Below are positions 1 to 12,354 of a stretch of 64,000 nt of DNA, piece by piece (positions within the stretch are counted from its first letter, which is position 1; the number at the start of each line of letters is the position of its first letter). The notes under the pieces are model-generated. The model worked only from the letters and a program-made list of their open reading frames with translations, was not told the origin of the DNA and searched no databases. Where the stretch lies: positions 38,581-102,580 of the forward strand of contig BDDC01000081.1 of assembly GCA_001662425.1 (NCBI GenBank), given 5' to 3'. The DNA comes from Chlamydomonas sphaeroides. Lineage: Eukaryota > Chlorophyta > Chlorophyceae > Chlamydomonadales > Chlamydomonadaceae. The translations under genes and the position numbers were made by a program.

Positions 1-3000
1 AGATGGACAGGAAGTCGAAGGGGCCGCCTGCGGGGTCGGGGTCGGGGTCGGGGGCGGCAGGGCGTGCCGTGTCACGTGGGCTCAATGACAAGCCACGGTG
101 TGCAGCGGGGCGAGGCAGCGGGGCGAGGCAGATCGCGGACGCACTAGGGCGTAAGCACGCGCGCGCTTGTGGCGTGTGCCGGCGCGAGGCCTGCCGCAGC
201 CGGCGGCGGTACGGGGCGGACACTTCATTGGAGGGTGGCGGGTGGCGCAGCCCTGGTTGTTGCGGCGGGGAGCCTGTGGCAGCGCGGCGCGCACCTGCGA
301 AGCGCGGCGTGGCGATGGACTTGCGCAGAAAGTCCTCGGCCTTCATGTTATGCACCACGGCCTGGCGCTGGAAGCCGCAGGTGGTGATGTTGCGCGACAG
401 CACCTGGCGGCCAGCGGGCGGAGGGCGAAGGTGAGGGGTCAGGGCGGGGGAGGCAGGGCGGGGGCGAAGCTGCCAGGCGCCTCGCGTGCAGCTTGTACAC
501 GCGCCGACCGTTGAGAAACCAGCAGCCGCGCGCCGGTGCTAGCCGCCCACAGCGACGGTGCGCCCTGAGCAGAGCAGCCCTTGCCGCCGCCCCCACACCT
601 TGGCCCCCCCATGCGCGCCACACACCTTGCGGCACACCCACGAGTCGAGCTCGATGAAGTGCGCCTCCCCGCAGCCGCGGCTGAGCGCCTCCAGCCCCAC
701 GCTGCCGGTGCCCGCGAAGCAGTCCAGCCAGCGCGAGCCCACGGGCAGGCCGCCGCTGCTGCCGGCCTGCGCCTGCATCATGTTGAAGATGGCGGCGCGC
801 ACCTGCAGGGAGCGGGGCCGGGTGCAGGGGGATGGGGATGGGGAAGGCCGTTGGCGCGAGGACCCGTCAGGCCACACGCGGCCCTCAGCGCCTGCGCGCG
901 GCAGGCTTGCCAGGTAAGGCTCACCCACCCAGCTCCAGCCCCTCTGCAGGGCTTCAGCGCCAGCGCGCCCCACCTCGCACACCCCCTCCTTCTCCCGCTC
1001 CGCCTCCAAATCGTCCCAGCCCGCCCGCCGTCTCCATCATGGGCCACCTGCCATCGCCAAACACCCAGCGCACCGCACCGTGCCCTCCCGCCCCCCTCTC
1101 CCCTTCTCCCTTACCCTTAGAGCCCCCTCCCCGCTCCCCAGCCCGCCCACCTCCTCCATCATGGGCCGCGTGGCGCGTGCCAGTCACCAGCGTGCCCTCA
1201 GTTTGCCCCCTCCGTCTCCCCCCTTCTCCCTCCCCGCCCCTCCCGCCCACCTTCTCCATCATGGGCCGCGTGGTGTCGCCGCGGCTGGACGTCAGCGTGC
1301 GGCCCGCGGCGCTGCCCGCAATGATGCGCATGCGGCTGTGCATCTTGCCCTCCAGCACGTGCTTGCCGCTGGTCTTGCGCTTGAGCGCCGCCAGCTCCTC
1401 CTCCGCAGCCAGCTGGTGCGCCAGGTACTGCTTGACCTGGGGGTCGGGAGGGAGGTGGCGGCAGGGGAGGCAGGAGAGGGGTAGGGGAGGTGGGAGGCGA
1501 GGGGAGGTGGGCAGCGCGTGGGCTGGGCGCGGCGCCGAGGCCGGGCGCCGGCGTGGCGCCAGGCACCACCCTGGACGGCGCGCATCCAGAGGTATGGGCT
1601 CGCAGGGGCGATAGCACCCAGGGGCGGCACGGCGACAGCACGGGGTACGGCCACGGGGTACGGCCACGGGGTACGGCCACGGGATACGGCGTGTGGGTGC
1701 GCAGCCCTTGCCCGCTGCATCCAGGTGCCGTCCGTACCGCGCCCTGCACCGTGCCCACCCTGCAACCCACGCATCCCCAGCCGCCAGATGGCTGGCCGGA
1801 TCCGCACCTTGTGCGGCTTGAACAGCCGCGCCAGCAGCGCCTCCTGCTCCTCCATGTCGATGCCCGTGGCGCCGCCGCTGCCGCCCCACGACACGCCCAT
1901 GTCCCGCTCCAGCGCCCGACCGCCGTCATCGTCATCGTCGTCATCCACTGCTGAGACCTTGGCCGCAGCCGCAGCTTTCCTGCACGCGCCGGCGCGCCAC
2001 ACAGAGCGCCATGGTCGTGCGCTATTTTGAGCTAGGCCGCCGAGCCGCTGCGCTGCCGCGGCTCTGTTGGCACAGGGCTCGATGCAGGCCCCGCTGCTAG
2101 CTAGCTAGCGGTTACCACGACAACACAGCCCGCCCACAGCCGCCCACAGCGCACCTGTCCGCCTTGCCGGCCGCTTCCCCTTTGCCTTTGCCTTTGGCCT
2201 TGCTCTTGACGATGCCCATCTCCTGCAGCAGCGACGTGCGCTTCTCCAGCTCGTCCAGGCCCCACTCCACCTCCTCGTCCGCCAGCGGGTCGTCCGCAGG
2301 CCCGCCAGCCGCCGCCGCCGCCGCGCGCACCGACGTCGCGCCGGTCCGCCGCACGGCGCCGCCGCGGCTGCTGCTAGCGCCACTGGGCCCGGCGGCGGCG
2401 CCGCTGGCGGCCCTGCCGCCGCCGTCGTCGTCGCGGTCGTCCAGGTCCGACAGGAACGCCAGCGGGTCGTCCTCCTCCTCCTCGTCGCTGCGCGCGCCGA
2501 CGGCCTCGCCCGGCGCGCGGCGGCGCAGCTCGCGGCCGCTGTCATCGAAGTCCACCACCTCCTATAACGGGTAACGGCGTGGGCGACCGGTGGGCGCGGC
2601 CTCCCGGGCTCCTCGCCACTGCCCTCCCATGCCTCGCCATGCCCTCACGCCCCCACACTCCTTGGCAGCGGGTCTGGCCTGGGCGGCGGGGCGCCCCCAG
2701 GCCCTTGCGTCTCGCGCCCTGCCTCCGCCCTCAGCACCTCCAGCCTCCCTGCCGTACAGCACCTTCACGTCCCCTCATCCGGCTCCCTTCCCCTACCCTC
2801 AGGTCGCACCAGGTCTCCGTCCGCCTCCATGTTGAACTCAAAGTACTGCCGCGACGCACCCGCGCCCGGCCCCTTGCGCGGCACGGCTGCGCCCGGATTG
2901 TCCCAGTTCATTTCCACCGCCTCGCCCTCGCCCGGATCCAGCTCCTCGGGATCCACCCAGTCCTTCTTGCGGCCGGCTGCGCGCCAGGGAACAAGGGGTG

Positions 3001-3067
3001 TCCAGAAATAGTCAACATATGGCAAGCACGACCCGCCCTGGGGTGATGACGCGTCGGTCGTGCGCAT
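1..3067 (-). CDS. RsmD-type rRNA (guanine-N2) methyltransferase, 3' end outside window
   Basis: SAM-dependent methyltransferase of the RsmD family, which in bacteria methylates 16S rRNA G966; an organelle role is likely here. Exons on the minus strand are 2810-3067, 2155-2561, 1808-1979, 1251-1436, 626-802, 295-403 and 1-27, and phases agree across the junctions. The RsmD N-terminal signature MRIIAGSAAGRTL with TRPMMEKVRAAIFNMM is in exons 1251-1436/626-802. The SAM-binding motif LDCFAGTGSVGLEALSRG is followed by the acidic FIELD strand. The last visible residues, GPFDFLSI, lead directly into the catalytic PPY motif, which lies outside the window. About 445 residues are visible. Roughly the first half is an acidic, low-complexity extension (EEEEDD, a seven-Asp run, a KAKGKGKG patch) not present in bacterial RsmD. 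The start at 3067 is the first in-frame ATG but lies inside a dispersed repeat, so it is uncertain. Confidence 0.85.
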
Positions 3068-3071
3068 GAGG
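3014..3071. repeat. Dispersed hairpin element, copy A
   Basis: The arms GCACGACC and GGTCGTGC flank a loop of about 22 bases that includes GACGCGTC. A clearly homologous copy lies at 31807-31871; the two match from AACATAT through the second arm apart from a short insertion and scattered substitutions. It overlaps the presumed 5' end of the RsmD-like gene. The family is not recognised. Confidence 0.7.
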
Positions 3072-3174
3072 AACGATTGCGCTGGGTGTGTGGAAGGGGA
3101 TGGGGCGCAGGGGCGGTGGCACGAGTCACGAGTGCCAGGCCACACCTCCCGCGCTGCACGTCGAAGGCCAGGGC

Positions 3175-4481
3175 CTAGCGGAGTTTGCCCGGCAGCCCTG
3201 CCACGAGCTCCGCCTCGCGCGCGCTGGCAGGTTCAACGGTACCGTACATGCCCGAATCCCCATGCCCAAGGTATCCTGACCGATCAAGCAGGTATGGCCG
3301 AATGTCACCGAACCCCAAAACACAACCGGGTGGGTGCAGCGCGGGACAGCGGGGAAGCGGCGGGCTGGCGTCGGCGGTGGTGGCTCCGGCGTTGCGGCCT
3401 ACGTGCCCTCGCCGGCGGCGCTGCAGCCTTGGCGCCGGGCCCTGGCTGGCAGGCAAAGCCCTGGCTGGCAGGCGAAGCCCCCGCTGGCCCGCGAAGCCCC
3501 ACCTGTCTTTGACAGCGCCTCCCGCCGTGCCGCGCCCTCGGCGGCCACCTGGGCCTTGCGACCGGCGCTGTGCGCGATGCGGCCTGTGGGGTCGGGGCAG
3601 CGCGGGGGCTCAGCACCAGGGCCGGCGACCAGGCACCACAGCGGCAATCCAATCAACAGGCGGCGGAAACAGCGCCTCCGGTAGCACGCGGCGACGCGTG
3701 GGCTGCAGGAGTGGCGGCTGCGGGTCCGCCGGGTCGCGGCGCATCATGAGTGCCGCAGCAGCGGCAATCCAATGCTGGACGGGCGGCACAGCGCGCTGCC
3801 GAGGAAGCGGCACCCACCCTCCTGCTCCAGCTGCTGCTGCAGTAGCGTCATGCCCATCACCCCCGCCTGGCTGCTCTTGTCCATGTAGCGCCGCTGCTGC
3901 AGCGGCAGCACGCCGTCCGCCGCCGCGCGCACCGCCTTCAGCGCGTCGTCCGACTTGCGCTGCTTCTTGCGGTCCTGCTTGTTGGCGGGCAGCGCGGCCG
4001 GCTTAGGCGGCGCCACGGCTGTGACGCCCCAGCCCTCGTCGAGCAGGCCGCCGCCAGCGTCGGCGCCGGCGGACGGCGAGGGTGCAGCGGGGGCGGGCGC
4101 GGCCGCCTCGAAACCGCCCTCACGGTCCAGGTCGTACAGCTGCGCGGCGCGGGTGTTGCCAGAGGCCGCGCCACCTGGCGGTGCACGTCGTCGCTGTGCA
4201 GCTGCGGCGCATGGCGGGGGACCTGCGTGGCAGGCAGGGAGGGAGGGGAGGGAGGCGTGGGGCGGGGCCGGTCGCGGGCGCTGGGCCTGTGGACGAGCGG
4301 TGCTGCGCACCAGCCACGCAAGGACGCCGGCCATACCTGCGGCTGACTTTGCGGCACGCCAGAGGCCAGCGCGCTGTGGCGCTAGAACGGCTGGAAGCAC
4401 CGGCGACGTGAGGCGCTCCGCGGGCGGCGCATGGCCTCCAGCCAGACGGCCGCCAGCAACGCCACCCAGAACGGCTGGCAT
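3175..4481 (-). CDS. Unknown protein with transit-peptide-like N terminus, 243 aa
   Basis: Four exons (4337-4481, 3818-4222, 3503-3583, 3275-3175) join in phase to an open frame of 243 residues ending in GLPGKLR. The first ~70 residues are rich in Ala, Arg, Gly and Pro with almost no acids before YDLDREGG, as expected for a plastid or mitochondrial transit peptide. The middle is a Pro/Ala linker, then a basic helical stretch (KQDRKKQRKSDDALKAVRAA) followed by LQQRRYMDKSS and MTLLQQQLEQEG. The last part is Ala- and Gly-rich. I do not recognise the family. It lies just upstream of the RsmD-like gene on the same strand and starts 297 bases from the divergent gene at 4779, so the two may share a promoter region. 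The gene structure is fairly secure; the function is open. Confidence 0.7.
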
Positions 4482-4778
4482 TTAGAAGCCGCAAGCGTGA
4501 AAGCGCAGCGGCTGGCGTGTCAGGTCACGGACGAGTTGTGGCAACGGAGAAGACCGGGAGACAGGCCGCGAATGAGCGGCGTTGCGTGTCCACGAGGTAT
4601 TCCTTATATCATCAAGTCTCAATTATAGGCCCCTGTGGTGAAACGTCGACTCTGGTTTGCCCGATGCATCCCGACACCAAGCGCAGGTTTGGCTACCGAC
4701 AACCGCAACCTGTGCAACAGTACTACCTCTTAGCACAGACAATACCAACTTGGTTGCTGACAGCGTAGCGCTGCAAGC
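4482..4778. promoter_or_regulatory. Divergent intergenic region between two organelle-type genes
   Basis: These 297 bases separate the start codons of two head-to-head genes and must contain both 5' UTRs and promoters. The stretch around 4600-4770 is clearly less G+C-rich than the flanking exons. No TATA box could be fixed. Confidence 0.5.
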
Positions 4779-6704
4779 ATGCAGGCGTCGGTGGGCGCTG
4801 CAGCGCAGCCGATCGCCTTGTGCCGCAGCTCTAGATCACCCTATCATCCACCATGTGCACCTAGCAGTAGCGGACGCTCCGGCCCCGGCCTGCCTGCGCG
4901 GCGAGTGCTTGTGCAGGCGGGTGGCGACAAGGAGGACAAGAAGATCGAGCGCGAGCGCGAGAAAGCTGACTTCTCAGCAAAATGGGCCTTGCGCATCAAG
5001 AACTTCTTCAGCGGCCGCCGGCAGTACCTTGACGCGGCCAATGCCGCGCCTGTCGTCAAAACAGCCAAGGAGAAGGAGCGCGAGGAGGCAATTCAGCGGA
5101 AGATAGATGAGCTGCATGAGGCACGCGACCAGTACATGGAGGCGCGCGCGGCGCAGCTGCTGGAGGAGGAGGAGCAGGGGGGCCCGCGGGAGAGGCTCGT
5201 CGCCAGCGACATCGCCCGCGCCCGGCTAGACCTGTGAGGCCGTGGCGTTCCCCCCCGCAACCAATTGAAGCCTCAGGGGGGCGCACATGCGTTGTGCGCG
5301 CCGGCTGGACCCTTGCCGGGCCTTTGCTGGCCGGCCCTGACCCTCCCCGCCCCCCGCCCCGCCGTCGTGCTGCCCTGCCCACAGCGAAAGCAGCCCCCTC
5401 ACGCGCGTGACACTGGCCATTGTCCGCATGCGCGAATTCATTCGTGCTATCATCATGCTGCCCTTCAACCTCGTGGGCGCCGCCTTCGCCAGCTGGCAGG
5501 CGCTCTTCAGCTCACAGCGGTGAGCTGCGCCCGCCCGCGCCGCCGCCGCGGCCGCCAGCCGCTACCAAGCAGGCTGCGCATAGGATACTCACCGCCCACC
5601 ACAAAGCGCCAGGCAGCACTCGCTCCGGTGCTGGCTTGTTGCCTCCCGAATGGGATGGGCAGCACTCCGGAGCAGCCTCGCCTACCCGCCGCCCTCGGCG
5701 GCCCTGCTGCCCACGCCTTGCGCCAGGCCAGGCGGCCGCGGCTCGGCTCCAAGCCGCTGTGCTGACGCCTCCGTCGCCCCGTGCCTGTCTTCTCCCCATC
5801 TTTCCGCCACTTGATCCACCCCCCAGCTACGAGAACTTCCTGATGTCGGAGGGCGAGCGCATTTGGTACTGGCGCAACCGCATGGAGAACGAGCGCTGGT
5901 TCTGGGAGGTCTATGTGTGGGACAGGCTGCTTTTCCGTGAGTGGCCCGGGCGCGTCCGGGGTCCGGTGCCATGGGCGGGGCACGGCACGGCTGGGCGCGC
6001 CGCGGCGCGCCGCGGACTGGCCGGGGACGGGGTCGCCGGCTGCGGCTTTGAAACACGGCGCTCAGCAGCGCTTGCGTGTCACACGTGCACCCGGCGGCCG
6101 GGTCACCCGTGCGCCGCCCAGCGCCATGCGCCCGGGGCCCGGCGCCATGGCGGGGACTGGTGTGCTGCTTGGCCGGTGGCATCTTGCATCGTGGCGCCGT
6201 GCATCGCCGGACGCCGCTGCCGAGCTTTGAGCAGCACCCCGGCCCCTGCCTGGCCCGGACCGTGCCACTGGCGCCCTGTGCACCTGGCGCAACGCGCTCC
6301 TCGGCTCGCAGGCCGCAGCCATCACCGCTTCTGCTTGACACGCCCCGTGGCCCGCTAACCGCAATGCAACGCATGCGCTTGCTCGTCACCCCACTCGCAT
6401 GCCCGGGATCCCCCTCTCTCGCCCTTCTCACACCCCGCCTCTCCTCGCCTCGCCTGGCCGCACCGCAGCCATCATCGCCATCGCCTGCTACGAGTACCTG
6501 GTGCCCAACCACTGGCTGTGGGTGCTGGCGGCGCCCATCGGCCTGCTCACGGTGCTCAACGGCGGCCGGGTGCCGGGGCCGCTCAACGCCGAGTTCTGGT
6601 ACATCGCCTACCTGGGCTTCTACAAGAAGCTCTGGCCCGACATGCAGGCGTGGCTGGCCAGCAACCTGGCGGCGCCGGGCCTGGGGTTGGGACTGGGGTG
6701 GTGA
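4779..6704 (+). CDS. Organelle-targeted integral membrane protein of unknown function, 311 aa
   Basis: Four exons (4779-5233, 5385-5519, 5827-5936, 6469-6704) join in phase to 312 codons including the stop. Residues 1-47 (MQASVGAAAQPIALCRSSRS onward) resemble a plastid transit peptide ending near RRVLVQAGG. A highly charged helical segment follows (DKEDKKIEREREKADFSAKW, then KEKEREEAIQRKIDELHEAR), probably a coiled coil. Exon 2 carries a hydrophobic segment (FIRAIIMLPFNLVGAAFASW). Exon 3 is aromatic and charged (ERIWYWRNRMENERWFWEVY). Exon 4 has two further hydrophobic stretches around AIACYEYLVPNHWLWVLAAP and GLLTVL. This fits a membrane protein with a soluble N-terminal coiled coil. I do not recognise the family. 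A TGTAA motif at 7083 is a reasonable polyadenylation signal. Confidence 0.75.
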
Positions 6705-7082
6705 GCCGCTCAGGGTCGCTGGGCGGTGGAGGGGTCGGGAGGGCTGCAGGGCTTGGGGGCATGGGGTGAGAGGGTTGGTTGGGAGGCAGCTGGCGGCGCG
6801 CGCGAACGCGACGTTCGCTTGTATGCCGACGGGGAGGGCTGAAGCCTGACAGCTTGGCAGGGGAAATGTGTCTGACATGCATTGCTGGTTGCGGCGTTTG
6901 GTCCGCCGCTATGGAGGCGTGAGCGCGGCGGAGTGCCGGCCTCCTGGCACAAGGCACGCGTGCTGTTGGTAGCGACGACGAGGGCCTCGCAGTCACGTGT
7001 TGGGTTGTGGAGCGGGGACTGGAGCTGTGAACTGCAATGTGTGGCCTCGGGGGCATATCGGCAAGTGAACAGGGCATCATCT

Positions 7083-7087
7083 TGTAA
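7083..7087 (+). other. Probable polyadenylation signal (TGTAA)
   Basis: TGTAA, the usual chlorophyte poly(A) signal, lies 379 bases after the stop of the upstream membrane-protein gene. No gene is seen in 6705-7403, which holds this 3' UTR and the purB upstream region. Confidence 0.45.
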
Positions 7088-7403
7088 GGATGGCCGGAGC
7101 TGACCGTGGCGGGGAGTCGCCGGGTAACCAGGCAGGGTAGGGCGACTGCTCAATAGCACCATCAGTTCGATCGAAACTGCATTCTTTTTACAACCAACTG
7201 CGTGAGGCCTTGCGGTCTGCGGTTGGGCGCGAGCGTGGGGCGTGCCCTCGAAACGTGACCCATTGCGGCGGCATTGCCACCGTTCAGTGCACTGAATTGG
7301 TACCATTATTTACACACGGTTGTTGCACACTCGGCACTACTCGCTCCTATTCGGTTTGTCGGCGCGGCGACCATCAGCTTGCTGCTGAAGAGACGCTGCC
7401 ACT

Positions 7404-10400
7404 ATGAACACGACACTTCGTTCCGGTGCCAGCTCTTGCCTGGCTAGCCGCGAGGCGTGCAGCCGCCGGCAATCGCGTTCGGTCGCGCCGGTGTCGCGGG
7501 CTCCATGCCGGCCAGTGGCCACGCTGGCCGCGCCCCCTCCGGCCCCTACCCCGGCGGCGAAGGCTGCGGCTGCACCTGCGGTGCGTGCGTTCGCAAGGGG
7601 GGCGTGTTTCATACAGGGTTGTGCTCATACGTGGCCCGCATGCCCGCGTTTGCCGCGCGTGAGAGCACTGCGGTGGGCTATCGCATGACTGGCATTAACC
7701 TAGCTGACACGTGTATCATGTTTGAACCTCGTGCAGCCTTCGAAGCTTGAGCTGTCGGAGCTGACGGCCGTGAGCCCGCTGGATGGGTACGTGCCCGCTG
7801 CCTTGCAACATCGCCGGCCTAGACTGCATCAGCAAGCAACCAGGCACACGATATCTTTGCTGGACCTCTTAACACATCAACCCTGCCACCCGCAGCCGCT
7901 ACGGCCGCCTGTCCGCGCCGCTGCGCTCCATCTTCTCCGAGTACGGCCTCATCCGCTTCCGCATCCTCGTCGAGTGCCGCTGGCTGCAGCAGCTGAGCCG
8001 CATCCCCGCTGTCAAGGTGACCTGCGCAGACCACCGCAAGCTCTATCCCCAGCCGCTAGCACACAAACAACCCCACGCAGCCCGTGGCGGGCAGCTGCGC
8101 GTTGTCTTGTCACGCCGCTCCATACCGCTTCGTAAACGTAGCCATGCGCCAACACCTCCTCGTGCGGCCTCGTGCACGCGTTGACCACGCCCGCCGTTGC
8201 GCTGCATGCCCCCTTTGATGACATCAGGAGGTGCCGCCTTTCTCCGCCTCTGCTAACGCCGTGCTCGACCACCTCTGCACGCCCGAGGGCTGCAACCTGG
8301 ACATTGCCATGCGGGTGCGTGACAGGGGTGTGGCTCCTTGGGTTCGTGCCGTCGATGGGCCGGGCGCGGGTCGGCTCCTTGGACGGACCCCTTGCCACAT
8401 ACGGGCGCTTGGCGCCTGGCGTCGCTGACGGCGCGGGCTAAGCTGCTGGGCCCTCTCGGGGCCGCGGCCGCGCAGGTGAAGCAGATCGAGAAGACCACCA
8501 ACCACGACGTCAAGGCGGTCGAGTACGTGCTCAAGGTAGGCATTGAACGCGTGGCCGCACTGCCGCGGCGGGAAACCCGGATGAGGCACGTGCCCGGCTC
8601 CGCCGGCACTGCATGCCGCCACGCCCCCGGTCGGGAACTGCTCTAGGCAGGGGCACAAGTACAGGGCACAAGGAGTGCATGCATCGCAGCGGGCCGCGGC
8701 TAGGGTTCCGCGGTCAGGTGCCTGGCGCCGCGCTGCCTCTGGGCCACAGCCGCTGCGCCCAACTCACACGGCGGTGGCTCCCTCGTCCTGGCCCTGACGC
8801 TGGCGCTCGGCGCTCCTCCGCCACGGCGGCTCCCTCCCACAGGACCAGTTCAAGGCCCACCCCGAGCTGGCGGCGGTGCTGGAGTTCACCCACTTCGCGT
8901 GCACCAGCGAGGTACGGCCGGGCCTCGTCTTGTGTTTGAGCTAGAGAGAGAGAATGGCTGTGGAAAGTTTGTCACTAGTTTAGCGCTTCGTCTCGTGTGG
9001 TATGCGGGCCCCGGGTAAGTGGGTCCGGGCCTCCCACCGGCGTCATGGTGGCATGGTGGCCAGCACCCCCCAAGCGCGGTCCTGCATGCCGATCGTCATG
9101 TGCGCGCGACGCCGACTCGTTGGGACTAGCAAGTCGCAACCCCGAGGGCCCGCGAGCGGCGCTGTCCGGCTGCTGGCTGGATGTGCTGTGTGTGGTGCGC
9201 TCGACACCAGTTGGCTGTCCGGCTGTTGGCTGGATGTGCTGCATGCGACGCCTCACGCACCCGCGGCCCTGCGCCCGCCCACAGGACATCAACAACCTGA
9301 GCCACGCGCTGATGCTCAAGGAGGCGGTGCAGCAGCACGTGAGTCCGGGCCGCCGCAGGCCGCTGCAGCTGCCCTCGGCAGGGGACGGCGAGGCCCGCAG
9401 CATCTAGGCGCCCGATGCAGGCTGCACGGCAGCGGCGTGCGGGTTTTAAGCAGCCCCTGCAGCGCTCCAGGGAGGCCTAACGTCGGCGGACGTGGCTAGC
9501 GGCGTGGTGCAATGCGGCGGGCGTCACGGAGGCGGGGCCCAAGCCGGGAGCCAGCACCCACACTCGCACGTGCCGCGCTGACCTACCCCTGCCTGCACAC
9601 CGCCCTGCTCTCCCTCCCTGTCCAGGTGCTGCCCACAATGGACAAGCTCATCGCCGAGCTGTCGCGCCTGGCCGCCGAGTTCGCGGCCGTGCCCATGCTC
9701 AGCCGCACGCACGGCCAGACCGCCTCGCCCACCACCATGGGCAAGGAGCTGGCGGTGTTTGCGTACCGCCTGCAGCGCCAGCGCGACCAGCTGGCGGCCG
9801 TGCCGTACCTGGGCAAGATGGCGGGCGCGGTGAGCAGCGAGACCGGCGCTGGGGCGGCGGGTCACGTGGCGCATGGGCAGGGGTGCGGGCAGGGTGGGGA
9901 GCAGCAGGGGTTGGGCTTTTGGCTTTCGAGGAAAGCGCACAGCGCTGCGAGCCCTTCGCTAGGTGGGGTGTGCGGTAGGGCTGCGCGCGGGCTGCCGCGG
10001 CACTGCAGGGCGCAGCGAGGGACGACAGGGGGCTCCGAATCCAGGGATGGAGTGTAGCAGCGGCAGCGGCCGGGAGGGTGTTGCCTTAAGAAGGTACCGG
10101 CAAAAGGAACGGGGCGGATGAAGCGGGGCTTGTCCTCGGCGATTGCCCAACTGCACGTCTGCCCCTCGTGCGGGTGCGCCTACCCGCCCTCCCACCCACT
10201 CGCTCGCTCCCCGCAACCCGCTCGTCCACCCCATCAGGTGGGCAACTACAACGCCCACATGTCGGCCTACCCCGAGGTGGACTGGCAGGCGGTGGCGCAG
10301 GAGTTCGTGCCGTCGCTGGGTGAGGCCGGGTCCAAGCACTGCGGCTGTTGGATAGCGGCGGCGCAAGGGGATGGGGCAGCTATGTCCTATGGTTTTGATG

Positions 10401-11827
10401 CCTGACCGCATTCGCCTGGGCGCCGGTAATGGCCCCGACAGGCCCCGGTACCACGTCAGGCGCTTGCTTGTGCTGGTTGCAACTCATCTCCCGCCCCCGC
10501 AGCTCACTTGCCGCTCCCTCGTGTGGCCCCCACCAGGCCTGGGCTTCAACCCGTACGTGACCCAGATCGAGCCGCACGACTACATCGCCGAGCTGTACGG
10601 CGCCATGATCCGCTTCAACAACATCCTCATTGACTTTGACCGCGACGTGTGGGGCTACATCTCGCTCGGCTACTTCCGCCAGCGCACCATTGCCGGCGAG
10701 GTGCGGTGCCTGCAGCGGTCGCTGGGGGGACGGACAGCCCAGGGCAGCGCGTTCTAGGGACGGCGGGGGCGGCTAGGCAGGCCCTGTGCCCTAGTGCCAG
10801 CGTGGCCCGAGCGCGAGGGCTGCCCTGGGCTCCTGCTGGCACGCACTGAGCGCCTCTCCCCCCTCCCTCCCTGTCGCCCTGGTTGCCCGCAGGTGGGCTC
10901 CTCCACCATGCCGCACAAGGTCAACCCCATTGACTTCGAGAACTCCGAGGTGCGAGGAGTGCCGTGGCCCAGCCCAGCTCAGCTGGGGCACCCGGGGGCA
11001 TCTGCGGGCGTCTGGGACAGCTGGGACGCCTGCCGCCTGCCCGCCAGCGCCCCGTGGGACCCTGCCTGCCGCCACCTCCGGCAGCCCGAGCCTCCACTGC
11101 CCGTGGCCGCCGCCACCTCGCGCACCCCTGTCTCCGCCTCCCCACCTCCCCTCCCACCTCTCCCACCCTCTCCCCCAACCTCATCCCGCAGGGCAACCTG
11201 GGCCTGGCCAACGCCGTGATGGACCACCTGGTCAACAAGCTGCCCATCAGCCGCTGGCAGCGCGACCTCACCGACAGCACCGTGCTGCGCAACCTGGGCC
11301 TGGGCATGGGCCACGCGCTGCTGGCCTACGCGAGCAGCCTCAAGGGCATCAGCAAGCTGCAGATTGACACGGTGCGCCTGGCCGCCGACCTGGACAACAG
11401 CTGGGAGGTGCTGGCTGAGCCCATCCAGACCGTCATGCGCCGGTGCGTGTGGGGAGTGAGGGGAGAAGGGGGGAGGGGATGAGGGGTGCACGGGGGTGCT
11501 CGTGGGCTGGGGTCCGGGCGTTGTGTGCGGCAGGAAGCCCTGCAAGCCGCGGGCGCTCTTGGGCCCATTGGCAGCGCACACGCTGCCTCTCTGACCTTTG
11601 CTCCGTCATCCACTCTTGTCGTACGCAGGTACGGCGTGCCGGAGCCGTACGAGAAGCTCAAGGCGTTCACGCGCGGCAACCGCGTGACCCAGGACAGCAT
11701 GATGGCCTTTGTGGACGGCATCGACGGCCTGCCGGTGGAGGCCAAGGAGCAGCTGAAGAAGCTGACGCCCGCCAACTACATTGGCAACGCCGTGCAGCAG
11801 GCCGCCGACCTCAAGCACCACCTCTGA
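7404..11827 (+). CDS. purB: Adenylosuccinate lyase, organelle-targeted
   Basis: Cleaves SAICAR to AICAR and adenylosuccinate to AMP in purine synthesis. Thirteen exons join in phase to 524 residues: 7404-7580, 7737-7786, 7896-8016, 8228-8314, 8476-8535, 8843-8911, 9285-9338, 9626-9829, 10238-10319, 10537-10700, 10893-10949, 11192-11442, 11629-11827. Exon 1 encodes ~59 residues rich in Ala, Arg, Pro and Ser, a likely plastid transit peptide. The mature part starts at LELSELTAVSPLDGRYG and follows E. coli PurB almost block by block: TTNHDVKAVEY, FTHFACTSEDINNLSHALML, SRTHGQTASPTTMGKE (catalytic His region), the fumarase/lyase signature GSSTMPHKVNPIDFENSEG, SRWQRDLTDSTVLRNLG and LTPANYIG. No catalytic region is missing. 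It is convergent with the formate-tetrahydrofolate ligase gene, whose product helps supply the formyl units of purine synthesis. Confidence 0.96.
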
Positions 11828-12349
11828 GCGGGGGCTGGCGAGCTGCGGGGGCGGCGCTGCGGTGGGGCGTGAGGGTACCGCATTGCGCCGCTCGCGGGAA
11901 GATAGCTGGGGGGGCTGATGGGCGGGTGGGGTGTAGCGGCCGTCAGGTTGCATGGGGTTTGGCGGCCTGCGGTAACCGCCGAGTGGGAGGGCTTGCCGGG
12001 GCTCCTTTAGCATGATGAGGGGGAAGGCGGCGGGAGAGGCCGCCGGTCTGTGCGTTTGAGTGTGGAGATTGCGGCCGCGTGCACCGGCCACGAGGCGGGA
12101 GCTGGCGGCGGTCTGACCGGGCATAGGCGCGGCGCGTGTGAGTGTTGTGGGGAGGGGCGCTAGCGGCTGCGTGCCCGTCTGTCGTGCGGGCGCCCTGCAG
12201 CGCCGGCGTCCTCGGCGATGTTGTGGGCATGGAACAGGGGTGTCCGTGGCATGGGCCGCGGCGTGGGCTGTGTGGCTCGGCTGGGACGCGGCCACCTTAC
12301 CGACGGCGGAGTCTGCGGGGCTCGTTGCTGGGCAATGGAGCGCTCTCGC

Positions 12350-12354
12350 TGTAA
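12350..12354 (+). other. Probable polyadenylation signal of purB (TGTAA)
   Basis: TGTAA lies 523 bases after the purB stop, a typical distance in this window. The 1.08 kb between the two convergent genes (11828-12908) otherwise holds only 3' UTR sequence; long frames there are G+C artefacts. Confidence 0.45.
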
